From Ipomoea triloba (lineage: Eukaryota; Streptophyta; Magnoliopsida; Solanales; Convolvulaceae): DNA of 64,000 nucleotides. The notes beneath the pieces were generated by a model that saw only the letters and a list, made by a program, of their open reading frames with translations, made no database searches and had not been told where the DNA came from. Positions 34,399-45,721 of this stretch are shown here, piece after piece. A program made the position numbers and the translations under genes. The number at the start of each line of letters is the position of its first letter. The first letter of the stretch is position 1. The stretch is from contig NC_044916.1 in assembly GCF_003576645.1 (NCBI RefSeq), positions 17,890,674 through 17,954,673 on the forward strand, in the 5' to 3' direction.

Positions 34399-34795
34399 TA
34401 GAGCATCTTGTTAGTGGAATTATTTTGCGATTTATGAGGAGTTTTTGTAAGTATAATTAAGAAAGAGAATTTGGGAAGAAAGAGAAAAAATAGAAAAAGA
34501 AAAAAGAAATTTAAAACAATTTTGAAAATTTCAAAAAAATAAAAAATTAAAAGCATGTTTCAAGCCAACTGGCGGCCACTCTGACTCGCTCCTGCAGACG
34601 CGTGGGAAGCATGCGCCCGCTGGGCTGCAGTGTGCGCCAAGCGAGGCGTGCACTGCTACTTTTTTTTATTTCTGACATAATCTTGTGTTTTGCCAAATAA
34701 ACTTCTCCTACATCAGTTTCAAAACTATGAGCCATTTTTTAGCTGACAAACACCAAATAATATTTTTTTTGGTGTAGATACTCTTAGAAACTCAC
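34399..34795. mobile_element. Probable MITE with GAGCATC...GATACTC ends
   Basis: TTTTAGAGCATCTTGTTAG and, inverted, CTAAGAGTATCTACACC resemble each other. The interior has a GC-rich block (34560-34655) unlike the AT-rich surroundings. Superfamily not determined. Confidence 0.4.
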
Positions 34796-35369
34796 ATTTA
34801 TCTTTATTTATTACTAAGTATATCTTAAAATAAAAGTAATAAAATAAAATTTAAGAGTATACATAATATAAGCTAACCTAAGCTAAGCAAGTTAGTAGCT
34901 GCGGGTAGTGCAGTTATTCTCGATCTTGCCACATTTTTGTTGCATAATATATACTCCGTATTGTATAGGGATGCAGGAGTTTCTGTTTATCTTCGTGTTT
35001 ACATGAAGCTTTTGCTAAATGCATGTATTATATTTTGTGTGATTTAAAAAAAAATTAGTGGGGTTATTTGGTTGGGATATTGATTTAGAATCAGTTTAAA
35101 AATCAAATAATCATTAATAGTAATGATTTTTAGGAAGAGTAAAGCTAGTGTTTATTAATAAATAGAATTAGAATTAAAATAAATAGATATATAAATTAAA
35201 GATCTACAATACATGTATGTATAGATTATGGATCTTATGAGAAGGAGGACTTTAGGTAAAAAATATGGTAAAACTTCAATCATAGATTTAGTACAAATGA
35301 ACAGTCTAAAATGAAGAATAATTAGAAAACACGTGGTGATATTTTTGTAATTTTGAGTAGGTAAGTTTA

Positions 35370-36115
35370 GATATTTTTAGAGTGCATAGTTTTTCTTTCC
35401 GTGCACATTTTACTTCTTTGAGTGCATATTTTTCGTCTTCGAGTGCATATGTTCTGTCTATGTACTTAGTTTTCTCTGAGTGCAAATCTTTATAACTTTG
35501 AGTGCAAACATTTGACCTTCAAGTGCACATTTTCATGTGTTCAAGTGCACATTTTTGTGCATTAAATTAGATATTTATGGTCCAATATTTATTATATGTT
35601 TTGCATTCTTTTCAATAATATATAACTAAAATTTTAATAAAATTTGTGATATTTGCAAACGATTTGTATGAGCAATTGCTTCAATAACACTTAAAGAATT
35701 TTTCTTTTTGCTACCATAAATTGCTTTGTTTGAACATGTTTATGCCTCGAGTGCAGAATTTTGTTCTTCAAGTGCAAATTTTTATGCTTTCAAGTGCATA
35801 TTTTTGTGTCGTCAAGTGCATAATTATTGAAAAACATTTATTATATGTTTCTCTTTCTTTTCAATAATCTATAACTAAATTTTCAATGAAATTTGTGATA
35901 TTTACAAACAATTTGTATGGGCGATTGCTTCAATAACACTTGAGTTGAATAACTTCCCTTTCTGCTACCATAAATTGCTTCAATTGCACATCTTTGTGCC
36001 TTCGAGCGTAGAATTTTGGCATTCAAGTGTACATTTTTGTGCCTTCAAGTGTAAGCTTTTGTGCTTTCAAGTGCGTACAATTTTGTTAATTCGAAGTGTA
36101 TTTTTTTAAATAGCA
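35370..36115. repeat. Degenerate array of GAGTGCACATTTTTGTG words
   Basis: About 20 imperfect 20-27-bp words (TTCAAGTGCACATTTT, TTTGAGTGCAAA and variants) occur in two blocks, separated by two copies of a longer unit with TTTGCTACCATAAATTGCTT (about 35707 and 35962). No coding frame is conserved. Confidence 0.8.
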
Positions 36116-36449
36116 GTATATTTGGATGAATTTTTAATGGCTGAGATTTGTGCACATTTTTCACCTGGGGAGTATTTTGAACCTGATCCTATACCTTTGT
36201 ATATATATTAAAATTCTACATTGAGTCATTGAATGCATGGAAAATGACTTTTTAGTTTTTTTTTTCTTGCTCATTTTTTTTATTATATGGTTCAAAAGTA
36301 GCTAGGGAACTGGAGAAGATGAGTGACATTTATAATATGATTACTAAAGGATTTGAATACAGTAGTGGAGTATCAAAATTAGACAAACAAACATTGTAAT
36401 TGAAAATAAAAATTGATAGTACGATACAAACAAATAACCAAATGCCACC

Positions 36450-36810
36450 TTAATTTAACTAGATGGATAAGTGAAGAGATCAGTCTTGATTGATAGTTAG
36501 TTGTTAGAGGTTAACTATTAGCTAATTATGTTAGATGGTTTGGCCAAGTGGTTTGACTAACTATTTGCGGAGATGTCTTTGATAAAATTAGCCGATAACC
36601 TTAGCTCGTAGCATATAAAATGACGTCTAAGGATATAAGTTTACTTTATAATAGTAATTTATTAATTATTAATAATTATATATAAATAAAAAATATTTTA
36701 ATAACTAACTTGTATACTCCAGTGAGACATTGACTCTTTGTGCTTCAGTAAGTTAAGAAAGTATATACGGACATATATTATATTATAACAGAGTCAGTAG
36801 GACTAAAAAC
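36450..36810 (+). mobile_element. hAT-like fragment and SINE 3' fragment
   Basis: 36490-36620 has GTTAACTATTAGCTAATTAT-type words as in hAT-like MITEs. 36714-36805 carries TTGACTCTTTGTGCTTCAGT then AGAAAGTATATACGGACA and TATAACAGAGTCAGTAG, the 3' part of the SINE family at 37932 and 61390. Confidence 0.5.
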
Positions 36811-37329
36811 AATTTAATAATAAAAATTAAAGAACACAAATATTATATTATTTTCACTATCTTTAAAAAAATTAAACAAACACACCATAATTTAAAATAA
36901 AATAAAAATATTTGGGTTAAAATAAAAAAAAAGTTCATAAAATGATGGGGAAACTAAGAGAAGCGATGATATTAAAAGAATTTGATAATCTATTTTATAA
37001 AAGTCAAAGTGAAAAGTTAGATTAAAAGGCATTTGATAGCCAAAAAAAAGTTTAAACTTTCTTGGGAAATTTTGAGGTAGGAAAGTTATTCCAACGTTTG
37101 GTATAACTTTTTATCTAGAAAAGTTCATGTCAGTGAGAATCTAATTCTACGATATAAAGAAAAGTAAATCCTCCTAGGGGAGGTAGGACACTTTTCCCGT
37201 GCGACTGAAATCTACAAAATTTATTCAATTAGGTATTTATTTATTTATTTTGCACTAAATTTAAAACTCTATTATAAATATGTCTCTCCCACCATTACAA
37301 AGTATAATAACATTATTTTATGAATATTT

Positions 37330-37413
37330 TCTCAAACTCCACACTGGGGGTTGAATTTGAGACCTCTCATTTAAGAAGTCACAACTATATCACTCAACCA
37401 CAAGGCTTTTGGC
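37330..37413 (-). mobile_element. tRNA-derived SINE 5' fragment
   Basis: On the minus strand: AGCCAAAAGCCTTGTGGTTG with box-A-like TGGTTGAGTGAT and box-B-like TCAAATTCAACCC. It lacks a visible tail. Confidence 0.6.
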
Positions 37414-37616
37414 TATGTAATATAATATGAATGAATTTTATTTTTAAAACTAGCGAATGAAAATTTTCCAGTTAATAAAAGATGATCAAATAATTAATAG
37501 AGTTTTAAAATAAGGGTGTGTTTGGAAACTGTCTTAGTGCGTTTGGTTCATTTGCGAAAAAATGAGCAAAATTGTATAATTAAATATTTTAATTTTTTTG
37601 TTTAGAATATAGCATT

Positions 37617-37653
<37 letters not shown>
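37617..37653. repeat. (AAT)n microsatellite
   Basis: About 37 bp; a second AAT run of similar length is at 37824-37860, followed by GGTGGTAGT-type repeats to about 37940. Confidence 0.95.
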
Positions 37654-37656
<3 letters not shown>

Positions 37657-37818
37657 TTTTAAATATAATAAAAAAATAACTAATAAGATATCAAAATAAC
37701 TATTCAAAGTCTTGCAATTCAAAATAACAAACCAAAATAAACAAAGTTTTACAATCCACAATTACGAACAAAGGTTACTAACCAAAATGTTGGTGGTGGT
37801 GATGGTGGTGTTATTTGT

Positions 37819-37861
<43 letters not shown>

Positions 37862-37931
37862 GTGGTAGTATGGTAGTGGTGTGGTAGTGGTGGTTAAGTT
37901 GGCAACAGTGGTGGTGTGGTGTTGGTGGTAG

Positions 37932-38093
37932 TGGTGTAGTGTTTCCAATGGCATCAAACCCTTCCCTTTATACGGGAGGTGGTGGGTTCAAGCCTCAGTG
38001 GGGCAATACTGACTCTTGTGCTTTAATAGGTTGAGAAAGTAGTTATGAACAGATACTGCATTGTAATAGAGTTAGTAGTATTCAAAAAAAAAA
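37932..38093 (+). mobile_element. tRNA-derived SINE with poly-A tail
   Basis: GTAGTGTTTCCAATGGCATC, then box B GGTGGGTTCAAGCCTC, then GACTCTTGTGCTTTAATAGG and CATTGTAATAGAGTTAGTAG, ending in an A tract (about 38083-38093). The 3' body matches 61390-61516. Confidence 0.75.
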
Positions 38094-38224
38094 GAGTGGA
38101 AGTCATTTTTCAAGAGAATGAAGTTTTTTTTTCATTGACCAAGCACTCATTTTCCTTGATTCTCATTCCCCACTCTTTATCAAACATTAAAAACTCGAAA
38201 ATTAATTTCCAAAAATTATTTTTT

Positions 38225-38495
38225 GAGTTTCCAAATATGAGACTAAGTAAATGTTAGTTAAGTTAGTTCCTAGTCTTTAGCCTTCATGACTATACCTTTG
38301 TTAGTGTTGACTTATTATCTGTAAACCAATTCACTGTTAATGAACGATTGATCACGATCTCATTTGGTATCAGCCTAGTGTTATGTTTTCTCTCTCTAAA
38401 CCCACCACCTCCGATAGCTACCGCCGATTTTGAACGCAACGTCAGTGCTCCTCCCTCACCGGCGGCAACCACCACCCCATTCCAAACTCACCCTA
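38225..38495 (+). mobile_element. copia LTR end plus tRNA-Met primer site
   Basis: CATTTGGTATCAGCC at 38361-38375 is an initiator-tRNA-Met-type primer site. Upstream sequence (about 38225-38362) would be the LTR end. Downstream is a GC-richer leader with ATGTTTTCTCTCTCTAAACC. Sequence stops near 38495 at a MITE end. The minus-strand ORF here is not supported. Confidence 0.5.
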
Positions 38496-38539
38496 AAAAA
38501 AGGGTAACACTTGTGTGAGGCCGTCTCATAGGTTCCAAT

Positions 38540-38929
38540 CTATGAGGCAATTTATATCGTGGACCATGGTGCACAATGCATTGTGCACCCCGTACCAAAA
38601 TGTTAGGAGATGAGTTCTGTGTATTCTAGGTAATCGTTTTGTGTATTCTAGGCAATCATTCTGTGTATTCTAGGCAACCGTTCTGTGTATTCATGTTAGT
38701 AACACATGCTGTGATGTATTTGTGCATTCGAATGTTTAGGAGGATGAGTTCTGTGTATTTTGTGTCAATATTCTGTGTATTCATGTTATTAATACAAGTT
38801 GTGATGTGTTTGTGCATTCGAATGTCAGGAGGATGAGTTCTGTGTATTTTGTGTCAATATTCTGTGTATTCTAGGCAAACGTTCTGTGTATTCTAGATAA
38901 GGATTATGTGTATTATAGATAATGAATTC
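38540..38929. mobile_element. Left part of a GTGGACC-type MITE with TTCTGTGTATTCTAGG words
   Basis: The left end TCGTGGACCATGGTGCACAA pairs with GTGCACTGTGGACCCTAG on the far side of the copia insertion (43780-43835). The interior is about 12 words of TTCTGTGTATTCTAGGCAA plus a longer direct repeat containing TGTTTGTGCATTCGAATGT. It is cut at 38929 by the gag-only copia element. Confidence 0.7.
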
Positions 38930-39689
38930 TGAAATTATGTAATGCAGATATATAATATAATATAAAGAAATTTAAAAATGTCAAAATAAGTACACAGCTA
39001 AATTTGATAACGTAGTTGGAGAACACCTCCTAATCTGCGGGGCCACGCCCAAACTTTTTCACTAAAGCTCAACCTGCTGGTTTTTACAATTACAAGGTTC
39101 AATGAATTACAAAATTAGGTCTACCACCTATTTAAACATTAACCTTATAAAACAACTCTATAAAAAAGTTACACGTACAGTTTAAACTAATTCTACCAAT
39201 TAAACAAACTGTAACCAACCTGGATTTTAACACAGCTTGTACTGAAATAATTTGGAGCTGATTTCTCCGGATAGTACACCAATCTTTTCCCGTATTGAAG
39301 TTTCTTCGCAGCACCTTTCATGCTATATATGTATGTTATTGTTACTGAAACTTCGATTTTCTTCATTGTGAATGAGCGTATTTATAGTATTGAGATAATC
39401 CCTTTCTTCCTTGAGTTGCGTACGCACATTTGCCACGATGCCACGATGCCACACTCCCACTTTCCATGCATTGCATTTTAATTTTCCTTTCCCCATTTTG
39501 CGCCTCCCATTCCTATGACTTCATTTCATTTTCTTTTGTTTTGCATGGACCTTTATTGCCATGTACATGCATGCATTTTTCATTTGCTCTAAACATTATA
39601 TGCATTTCACTTTGCATTTTGATTTTGTGTTTGATATATATTCCAACCAATAAAATTAACATATGCCAATTAATTAATTTGTACTAACA
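38930..39689 (-). repeat. 3' LTR of the gag-only copia element
   Basis: On the minus strand it starts TGTTAGTACAAATTAATTAA right after the polypurine tract and ends CATTACATAATTTCA. Same length as its partner. Confidence 0.93.
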
Positions 39690-39850
39690 ATCTCCCCCTT
39701 TGGCATATGTTGATCAAACAATCAAATGGCAATTCTTCCCCTCAACTCATATGCACTCTCCCCCTCAATTCATAGCCGAGTGTACATCAAGCTCCCCCTT
39801 AATTCATACACACTCTCCCCCTTAATCATTGCATGTCTCCCCCTTTTGAT
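39690..39850 (-). promoter_or_regulatory. Polypurine tract array
   Basis: The functional-position tract CCAAAGGGGGAGAT abuts the 3' LTR (39690-39703). Four more tracts of the form AAGGGGGAG or GAGGGGGAG lie within 150 bp upstream (near 39759, 39789, 39812, 39834). A polypurine tract primes plus-strand DNA synthesis; serial tracts are unusual but known from some copia lineages. Confidence 0.8.
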
Positions 39851-41080
39851 AAACATTAGCCAAAGGTAACATAGCCACAAAAGTATGTATTGAATAATGC
39901 AAGAAAATTCAATTAAGAGCATGCAATTGATAAGATGTGGATAGATACTGAAATTTGAGAATTTCACAAAGGGGGGATATATAAGAGAGGTATACCAACA
40001 TGAGAGCCCCATAGGATCAAACATGGAAATAACAACACTGGAAAGCTTTCACACCAGACTCTTCTCAGGTCCTTTTGGAACCATGTTAAGTATCGGGTAG
40101 CCCTCTTCCAGGTAACCAGTTTAAGGAATACTTTTCACTAGATAGCTTTCACTCCGGGCTGTTCTAGGGTCCTTTTGAACCGTAGCAGGCACCGGGTAGC
40201 CCTCTTCTAGGTAAGTATGTCAGAAATGTTAATGGAGCGCTTTACACTAGACAGCTTTCACTCCGGGCTGTTCTAGGGTCCTTTTGAACCGTAGCAGACA
40301 CCGGGTAGCCCTCTTCTAGGTAAACAAGAAAAGTATCCACTGGTAAGAATGTGATTGAGAGGATGGAGCAATCATACAATTCATACAAACTTCAAGTGTA
40401 ATATGTGTAGCAGGAGTAGAAAATCAATAACTTAGGGCTATTATGATGAGCAAGAAGTTGAGTGGGAAATGAGCAGCAAGCTTTTTGAATTTTTTCAAGA
40501 GGACTATCCACAAGCTATCAATAAAATGCTCTAGATGAACTACTTGCAAAAATCAACACTACTATTGAAAGCTAAATATTACCAGTGAACTAACCTTCAA
40601 TAGAACATGGACTGATCTGTAGAATCAATTGACTGTGTAAAATCTGAGGAAGTGGGAGTTTGATTGTTTGGATTTGGTCCATCGGGAATAACTTTAACAA
40701 CTCCTCGCAGCTTGAGAGTCTTAGTAGTCTGTAATCTTCTTTGATTGGCTCAATTTCTTCCTCAAAGAAATTCATCATCATTCTTCTAAGAACCCTGTAT
40801 CACTAGCAAACCATAAATATGACAAAAAATCTCCTTCTTTCTTTCTCATACACCTTTAATCTTTTCTTGTCAATGAACTTCTCTTCATCTGGCGTACAAG
40901 GTCTGATTTTTTTCTTCTTTTTGTTTTGTTTTTGTTTTTGTTTTTTTTTAAACAAGCATATAATTGAATCTGCAAAACAAACTAACATGATGAAAGTTAA
41001 ATAATTAAAAAAAACGAAACAAAAAATAAGTTAAGCTTCTTTTTTTTTATTAATTTTTTTTTATACCAGACCAAAAAAAA
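39851..41080 (-). other. Non-coding stretch where pol should be
   Basis: No reverse transcriptase, integrase or protease motif in any frame. It contains the 40041-40325 tandem repeats and homopolymer-rich ends (about 40890-41070). ORFs on both strands near 40590-41000 match nothing. Confidence 0.7.
40041..40325. repeat. Three-copy tandem repeat, 100-109 bp
   Basis: Units start at 40041, 40141 and 40250, each with AGCTTTCAC, AGGGTCCTTTTGAACC (AGGTCCTTTTGGAACC in the first) and CGGGTAGCCCTCTTC. The second and third are nearly identical over 75 bp; the first is diverged. Confidence 0.93.
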
Positions 41081-42925
41081 TCATTTTGTTGTTAAGCAAG
41101 TTTGCTTGGGTCGCCACACTTGTCGTGGTTTGTTTTGTCTACAACGTCTCCATCCATGTCCTTTCATATTACACCTAAAGCATGTTTTGTTAAAAAAATA
41201 GTTCACATACCTTTTGCCTTCAGTGTTTCTCCTTGATCTCTTTTCTAGCACCCATGAGTTTTTCTGATTTCCCTGCCTGCTTATGAATCCTAGACCTGCT
41301 TTGTTATGGTTATTCCCTCTTGACTGAAGGATTTCATTTAGACTATTGGTGCCTGTGTTCAACATTCTCACACGTTTTTTGAAACTTTCCAATTCCTTTT
41401 GCAAGTATAGTTCATTTGAAACATTCGTATCTAAATCAGTCTTAAGTTTTTCTACTGATGTTTTTAAGGCTAAATTTTCCTTTTGCAGGTATTGTTCATT
41501 TGAAACCTTCGTATCTAAATCAATCTTAAGTTCTTCTACTGAGGTTTTTAGGGCTGAATTTTCCAATTCTAGAGACTCAACATTCTTAATTAACATAAGG
41601 TTCAGCTTACTTACCTTACACCAGTTATTGTACAGATCTTCATAAGCTTCTGCGAGGTCAACATCCTCATCGTCATTCTATATCTCTTCATTTGCCTCAT
41701 GTGTAGGGTCAACATCATCGTCATCAGTTTGTATCTCTTCAGTTACCTCATGTGCTTTTGTTGTGATAGGTTGCATCTGATTTGAGTCCCTCATTACCTC
41801 ACTATCTTCTACAACTTCTTCTGTAATTTTGAAGAACTTCTCGTAGTTTGCACGTTCTTCCACATCATCAGGGTGGTACATGTTGCCATGGAATGCAACA
41901 AAATTTCCTGTCTGTTGTTCTGCTTGTTCACCATTGTCAGAATCTTCAGAATCACTCCAGGTAAGTGTGTACGATTTCTTATCTTTGTTGTTTCCACAGT
42001 CCGCTGCAATGTGTCCATAACCTCCACATTCATAGCATTGAATGCCTTTGATCTTGAAATCTTGATTTTGACCTTTTGGCTTTTGAGTATTTCCAGTTCC
42101 ACCTCCTTTGCTATTTGTTTTCAGCCTTCCTTGTCCCTTAGCTTTCTTTAGCATTTTCCCAAATTTCTTAGACAGCATGGCCATGACTTCGTTCATTTCT
42201 GTATTGGAGTCAGCTCTTATAGATGCTGCAGCCCCAAAAGCAACTCCTTTGTTGTCTTTGTTCATGTACCTATCTTCTTCCTCCGTTTCCAATTCAAAAG
42301 TCTGCAAATTTCCCATTAAGGCATCTAACGTCAGAGTTTTTAGGTCTGTTGATTGTTTTATGGCAACAGCTTGCATTTTGAACCTTGGGGGTAAGGACCT
42401 CAGAACTTTTCGAACCACTTTTTCTTCCTCAAATGGTTCACCCAAGTTTTGTGCGTTGTTCACCAGGTTTTTAACCCTCTCACTAAACTCAGATACTGAC
42501 TCATTTTCTTCCATTCTTAGACTTTCATACTTGGTCATGAGCAATTGTATTTTTGAGACTTTGACGGGTCCTGTACCTTCGTAATGATTCATAAGTGCAT
42601 CCCACGCAACTTTTGCTATATCCGTAGCTGAGATCAATACAAATTGATCTGGTCCAAGTGCACTATGAATAGCATTCATAGCCCTATTATTTGCTGATGA
42701 TCGTTTCTTTTCGTCTGTTGTCCATTGGCTAAGGGGTTTTTTCTTTTCTTTGTTCTTGACCGTCATCATGGGTGGAGTCCAATCATTTTCAATGGCATCC
42801 CAACATTCTTCATCTAAGGATTTGATAAAGGCTTTCATCATGGCCTTCCAATAAGCATAGTCGCTTACTCCTTTCAATAATGGTGGTCGTGAAATTGAGG
42901 CACCTTCTTCCATTCTGCAAAACAC
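41081..42925 (-). pseudogene. copia gag (UBN2) with coiled-coil tail and two zinc knuckles; one TAG stop
   Basis: The best start is the ATG at about 42913 (MEEGASISRPPLLKG). The first 415 residues hold the UBN2/gag core (DYAYWKAMMKAF, YEGTGPVKVSKIQLL, LRSLPPRF) and a knuckle CYECGGYGHIAADC, then an acidic tail. A TAG stop at 41678-41680 interrupts, and the same frame continues with heptad-rich coiled coil (ELENSALKTSVEELK and a repeat of it) and a second knuckle CFRCNMKGHGWRRC. A preceding internal repeat has EEIQ where this copy has EEI-stop, so CAG probably became TAG. Gag assembles particles and packages RNA. Nearly intact. Confidence 0.88.
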
Positions 42926-42966
42926 ACTCGAGTATCCCTAGGATCTCGCTAGCAAATTAAGCGACA

Positions 42967-42980
42967 CTGCTTTGATACCA
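42967..42980 (-). promoter_or_regulatory. tRNA-Met primer binding site
   Basis: The minus strand reads TGGTATCAAAGCAG two bases inside the 5' LTR, the standard copia primer site. Confidence 0.9.
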
Positions 42981-42982
42981 AT

Positions 42983-43742
42983 TGAAATTATGTAATGCAG
43001 ATATATAATATAATATAAAGCAATTTAAAAATGTCAAAATAAGTACACAACTGAATTTGATAACGCAGTTGGAGAACACCTCCTAATCTGTGGGGCCACG
43101 CCCAAACTTTTTCACTAAAGCTCAACCTGCTGGTTTTTACAATTACAAGGTTCAATGAATTACAAAATTAAGTCTACCACCTATTTAAACATTAACCTTA
43201 TAAAGCAACTCTATGAAAAAATTACACGTACAGTTTGAACTAATTCTACCAATTAAACAAACTGTAACCAACCTGGATTTTAACACAGCTTGTACTGAAA
43301 TAATTTGGAGCTGATTTCTCCGGATAGTACACCAATCTATCCCCGTATTGAAGTTTCTTCGCAGCACCTTTCAGGCTATATATGTATGTTATTGTTACTG
43401 AAACTTCGATTTTCTTCATTGTGAATGAGCCTATTTGTAGTATTGAGATAATCCCTTTCGTCCTTGAGTTGCGTACGCACATTTGCCACGATGCCACGAT
43501 GCCAAACTGCCACTTTCTATGCATTGCATTTTAATTTTCCTTTCCCCATTTTGCGCCTCACATTCCCATGACTTCATTTCATTTTCTTTTGTTTTGCATG
43601 GACCTTTCTTGCCACGTACATGCATGCATTTTTCATTTGCTCTAAACATTATATGCATTTCACTTTGCATTTTGATTTTGTGTTTGATATATATGCCAAC
43701 CAATAAAATTAACATATGCCAATTAATTAATTTGTACTAACA
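42983..43742 (-). repeat. 5' LTR of the gag-only copia element
   Basis: Identical length and order to the 3' LTR with about 24 substitutions and no indels visible. Transcription would start here on the minus strand. Confidence 0.93.
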
Positions 43743-43970
43743 AATTCCATAGAGTCATTCGTGTCCGCGTCCACTAACATCGAAACGACGTCGTTTCGGA
43801 CCAAGGTGCACAGTGCACTGTGGACCCTAGTCCACAATATAACGATTGAATCTGTGAAACGGGCTAGATCTTTGATTAATGGGTCAAATAGTGAACTAAT
43901 TGGTTAGATCTTTGACCTCATTAATCAAATATTCGATCCGTCTCACGAATTATTTTATTTCCTTTTTTTT
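43743..43970. mobile_element. Right part of the split GTGGACC MITE and flank
   Basis: After the duplicated AATTC comes GTGCACAGTGCACTGTGGACC at about 43787-43808, the inverted partner of 38545-38585. 43850-43950 has ATTAATGGGTCAAATAG-type sequence of unknown class. Confidence 0.6.
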
Positions 43971-43972
43971 TT

Positions 43973-44025
43973 GGCAAACACTTGTGTGAGATTGTCTCAC
44001 GGATCTCACACAAGTGTTTGTCAAA
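43973..44025. repeat. Hairpin of two MITE ends back to back
   Basis: CAAACACTTGTGTGAGAT is followed after 12 bases (TGTCTCACGG) by its inverse ATCTCACACAAGTGTTTG. These are the ends of the 31876-33392 MITE family with almost no interior. Confidence 0.85.
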
Positions 44026-44157
44026 AAAAAAAGGAAAAAAAAATAGGAAGAGGTTGGAAAATTAGAACACAAAAGGGTAATATTACAAGTAAAAGCATAA
44101 AGGCGTGCAAAATAGGTTTGGACTTCGAATCATCCAAGAGTCAACAATCTCCTACTA

Positions 44158-44247
44158 GGGCTATATTTAGCAAACCTAACTGAAAAGAAAGTTGAGAAGC
44201 TGAAAGCTAAAAAACTAAAACTCAAAGCTGAAATCTTAAGAGCTATT
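44158..44247. mobile_element. Left piece of a split hAT-like MITE
   Basis: GGCTATATTTAGCAAACCTAA and AGCTGAAAGCT words match the start of the intact copy at 30165. It stops at AGCTATT, and the MITE resumes at 53015 with AAGCTAGCTGTTATGC. CTATT is duplicated at 44243-44247 and 53010-53014. Confidence 0.85.
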
Positions 44248-44500
44248 TGTGAGTATAAATATAAATATAATATGTGCAGTTCAACTATTAGCTTAGGCTT
44301 TTAGTTGAGATGGAGCACATGCTTTAATTTGGTATCAGAGCCATGCAAAAGATCATGGGTTCGAATCTCCGCGTCACCCTCAAAAAGAGACTTCTACGTG
44401 TTGCGCTTGGAATCCACCGCAACGTTGAGGGGGCGTGTGAGCATAAATATAAATATAATATGTGCAGTCCAAGTATCAACTTAGGCTTTTAGTAGACACG
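44248..44500 (+). mobile_element. TRIM-like miniature LTR element
   Basis: Two direct repeats start TGTGAGTATAAATATAAATA (44248) and TGTGAGCATAAATATAAATA (44436) and share about 60 bp. After the first is a tRNA-Met primer site TGGTATCAGAGCC (44330-44342); before the second is a purine-rich GTTGAGGGGGCG. Only about 95 bp separate primer site and second repeat. This layout fits a terminal-repeat retrotransposon in miniature. The second repeat is cut short where copia gag sequence begins. Confidence 0.75.
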
Positions 44501-44567
44501 ATGAATACATCAGAGTTAATAAACTCCTGATTTTGCAGATGATCCGCAAGTTGTGCCAACGAGACCA
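44500..44567 (-). pseudogene. copia gag fragment, left of element B
   Basis: The minus strand encodes LAQLADHLQNQEFINSD, which continues in frame the gag reading frame at 52114-52740 once element B and one copy of its 5-bp duplication are disregarded. Confidence 0.8.
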
Positions 44568-45716
44568 TGATATCTGCTATTTTGTACAATTATTCACCCA
44601 TTATTCTAGTTGTTTTGAAGGTTATTTTCTGTATCCTAGTGAAATTGGGAATTGTTTGTGTGTTATATTGTCCAAGTGCTGAATTATCTACAAGGAACAA
44701 CAAAGGAAGAATATTGGAACATTTTGGACAAGTTCTGGAAGAAAAGGGAATTACAAGGAAGAATACAAGTTGGAAAAGAATTGGAAGTTGCCTAATGGGC
44801 CAAGGCCCATCTACCTCCTAGATATTTGACCTATTCTCTACAATTGAAGGAGGTTCCCTTACAGAGTTCTAAACCCTAGCTTTTAGTTTATATTTTCGCC
44901 AGCATAGTTTAGACTAGATATACATTAGATTATTTACTTTCAAGCTAGGAATCTTGGATTGAAGTTGGATTTGTTATTTATCAGATAAGTTTCTTTTCCC
45001 TTTTATTTCTTACAATGTTTATGGTTATTAATTATTGCTTTGTTTTGTTTACTCCCATCATGCGGGAGTAGTTCGTTTATGGGTTTGGATTAGGGATCCA
45101 TTGTTAATCTTGATGTTCAATTTATGTTTAATTGCATAAAGGGATTGAATCTTTTACCTAGGGTTTATGTTGATTTGGGGATTTCTTTGCACTAGTTATT
45201 GGTTTGTGGCCATAATTAATTGCTAGTCTAGGAGAGGGATTCATTACAACGACAGTTGGATGGAGACCTCAAGCCTTACCAATTCCAACCTAATTTTCCT
45301 GCTATGAAAGTAGAGGTAATTTTGGGGGCTTACAATGCTTAGGTGCTTAAGGTTATGATTGATGCATCACGACAGTGGGGCAATCTTAGCCTAATTCTCT
45401 TATTGATTACGAAAGTAGCTGAGTAGAATTCTTATGTGCATTGCCCATATATCCCTTGGTTAATTATTCTTTCCCTAATCTTGAGTTGGTTGGAACATCA
45501 AGATTACAATCCCCTAATCTGGCCCATACCTTTTATCATATAATTTTCACCTTAATTAATTGCTTTCTTTTATTCTACATCATTCAGTCTCTGTTACTTG
45601 GATTCTATAAATTCATATACTCTAGTGCCTGGTAATTCACACAGTTTCGTGCCATAACACCAATCCTCAGTGGAACGACATTACACCCTTTTTACACTCA
45701 TCATTTGTGCTCATCA
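44568..45716 (+). repeat. 5' LTR of element B
   Basis: TGATATCTGCTATTTTGTAC to GTGCTCATCA. Contains a short palindrome ATGGGCCAAGGCCCAT near 44796. Confidence 0.95.
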
Positions 45717-45721
45717 CATTT

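Larger units (their letters stand above)
38930..43742 (-). mobile_element. Complete gag-only Ty1/copia element, TSD AATTC
   Basis: LTRs of identical length (760 bp) at 38930-39689 and 42983-43742 flank 3.3 kb, and AATTC is duplicated at 38925-38929 and 43743-43747. The minus strand gives 5' LTR, tRNA-Met primer site, gag, a non-coding stretch, polypurine tract and 3' LTR. Protease, integrase, reverse transcriptase and RNase H are entirely absent. By eye the LTRs differ at about 24 of 760 positions (about 3%). It must have moved using enzymes supplied in trans. Confidence 0.92.

Noticed and set aside
38290..38475. Minus-strand Gly/Ala-rich ORF
   Set aside because: Antisense to a copia leader behind a tRNA-Met primer site; no domain.
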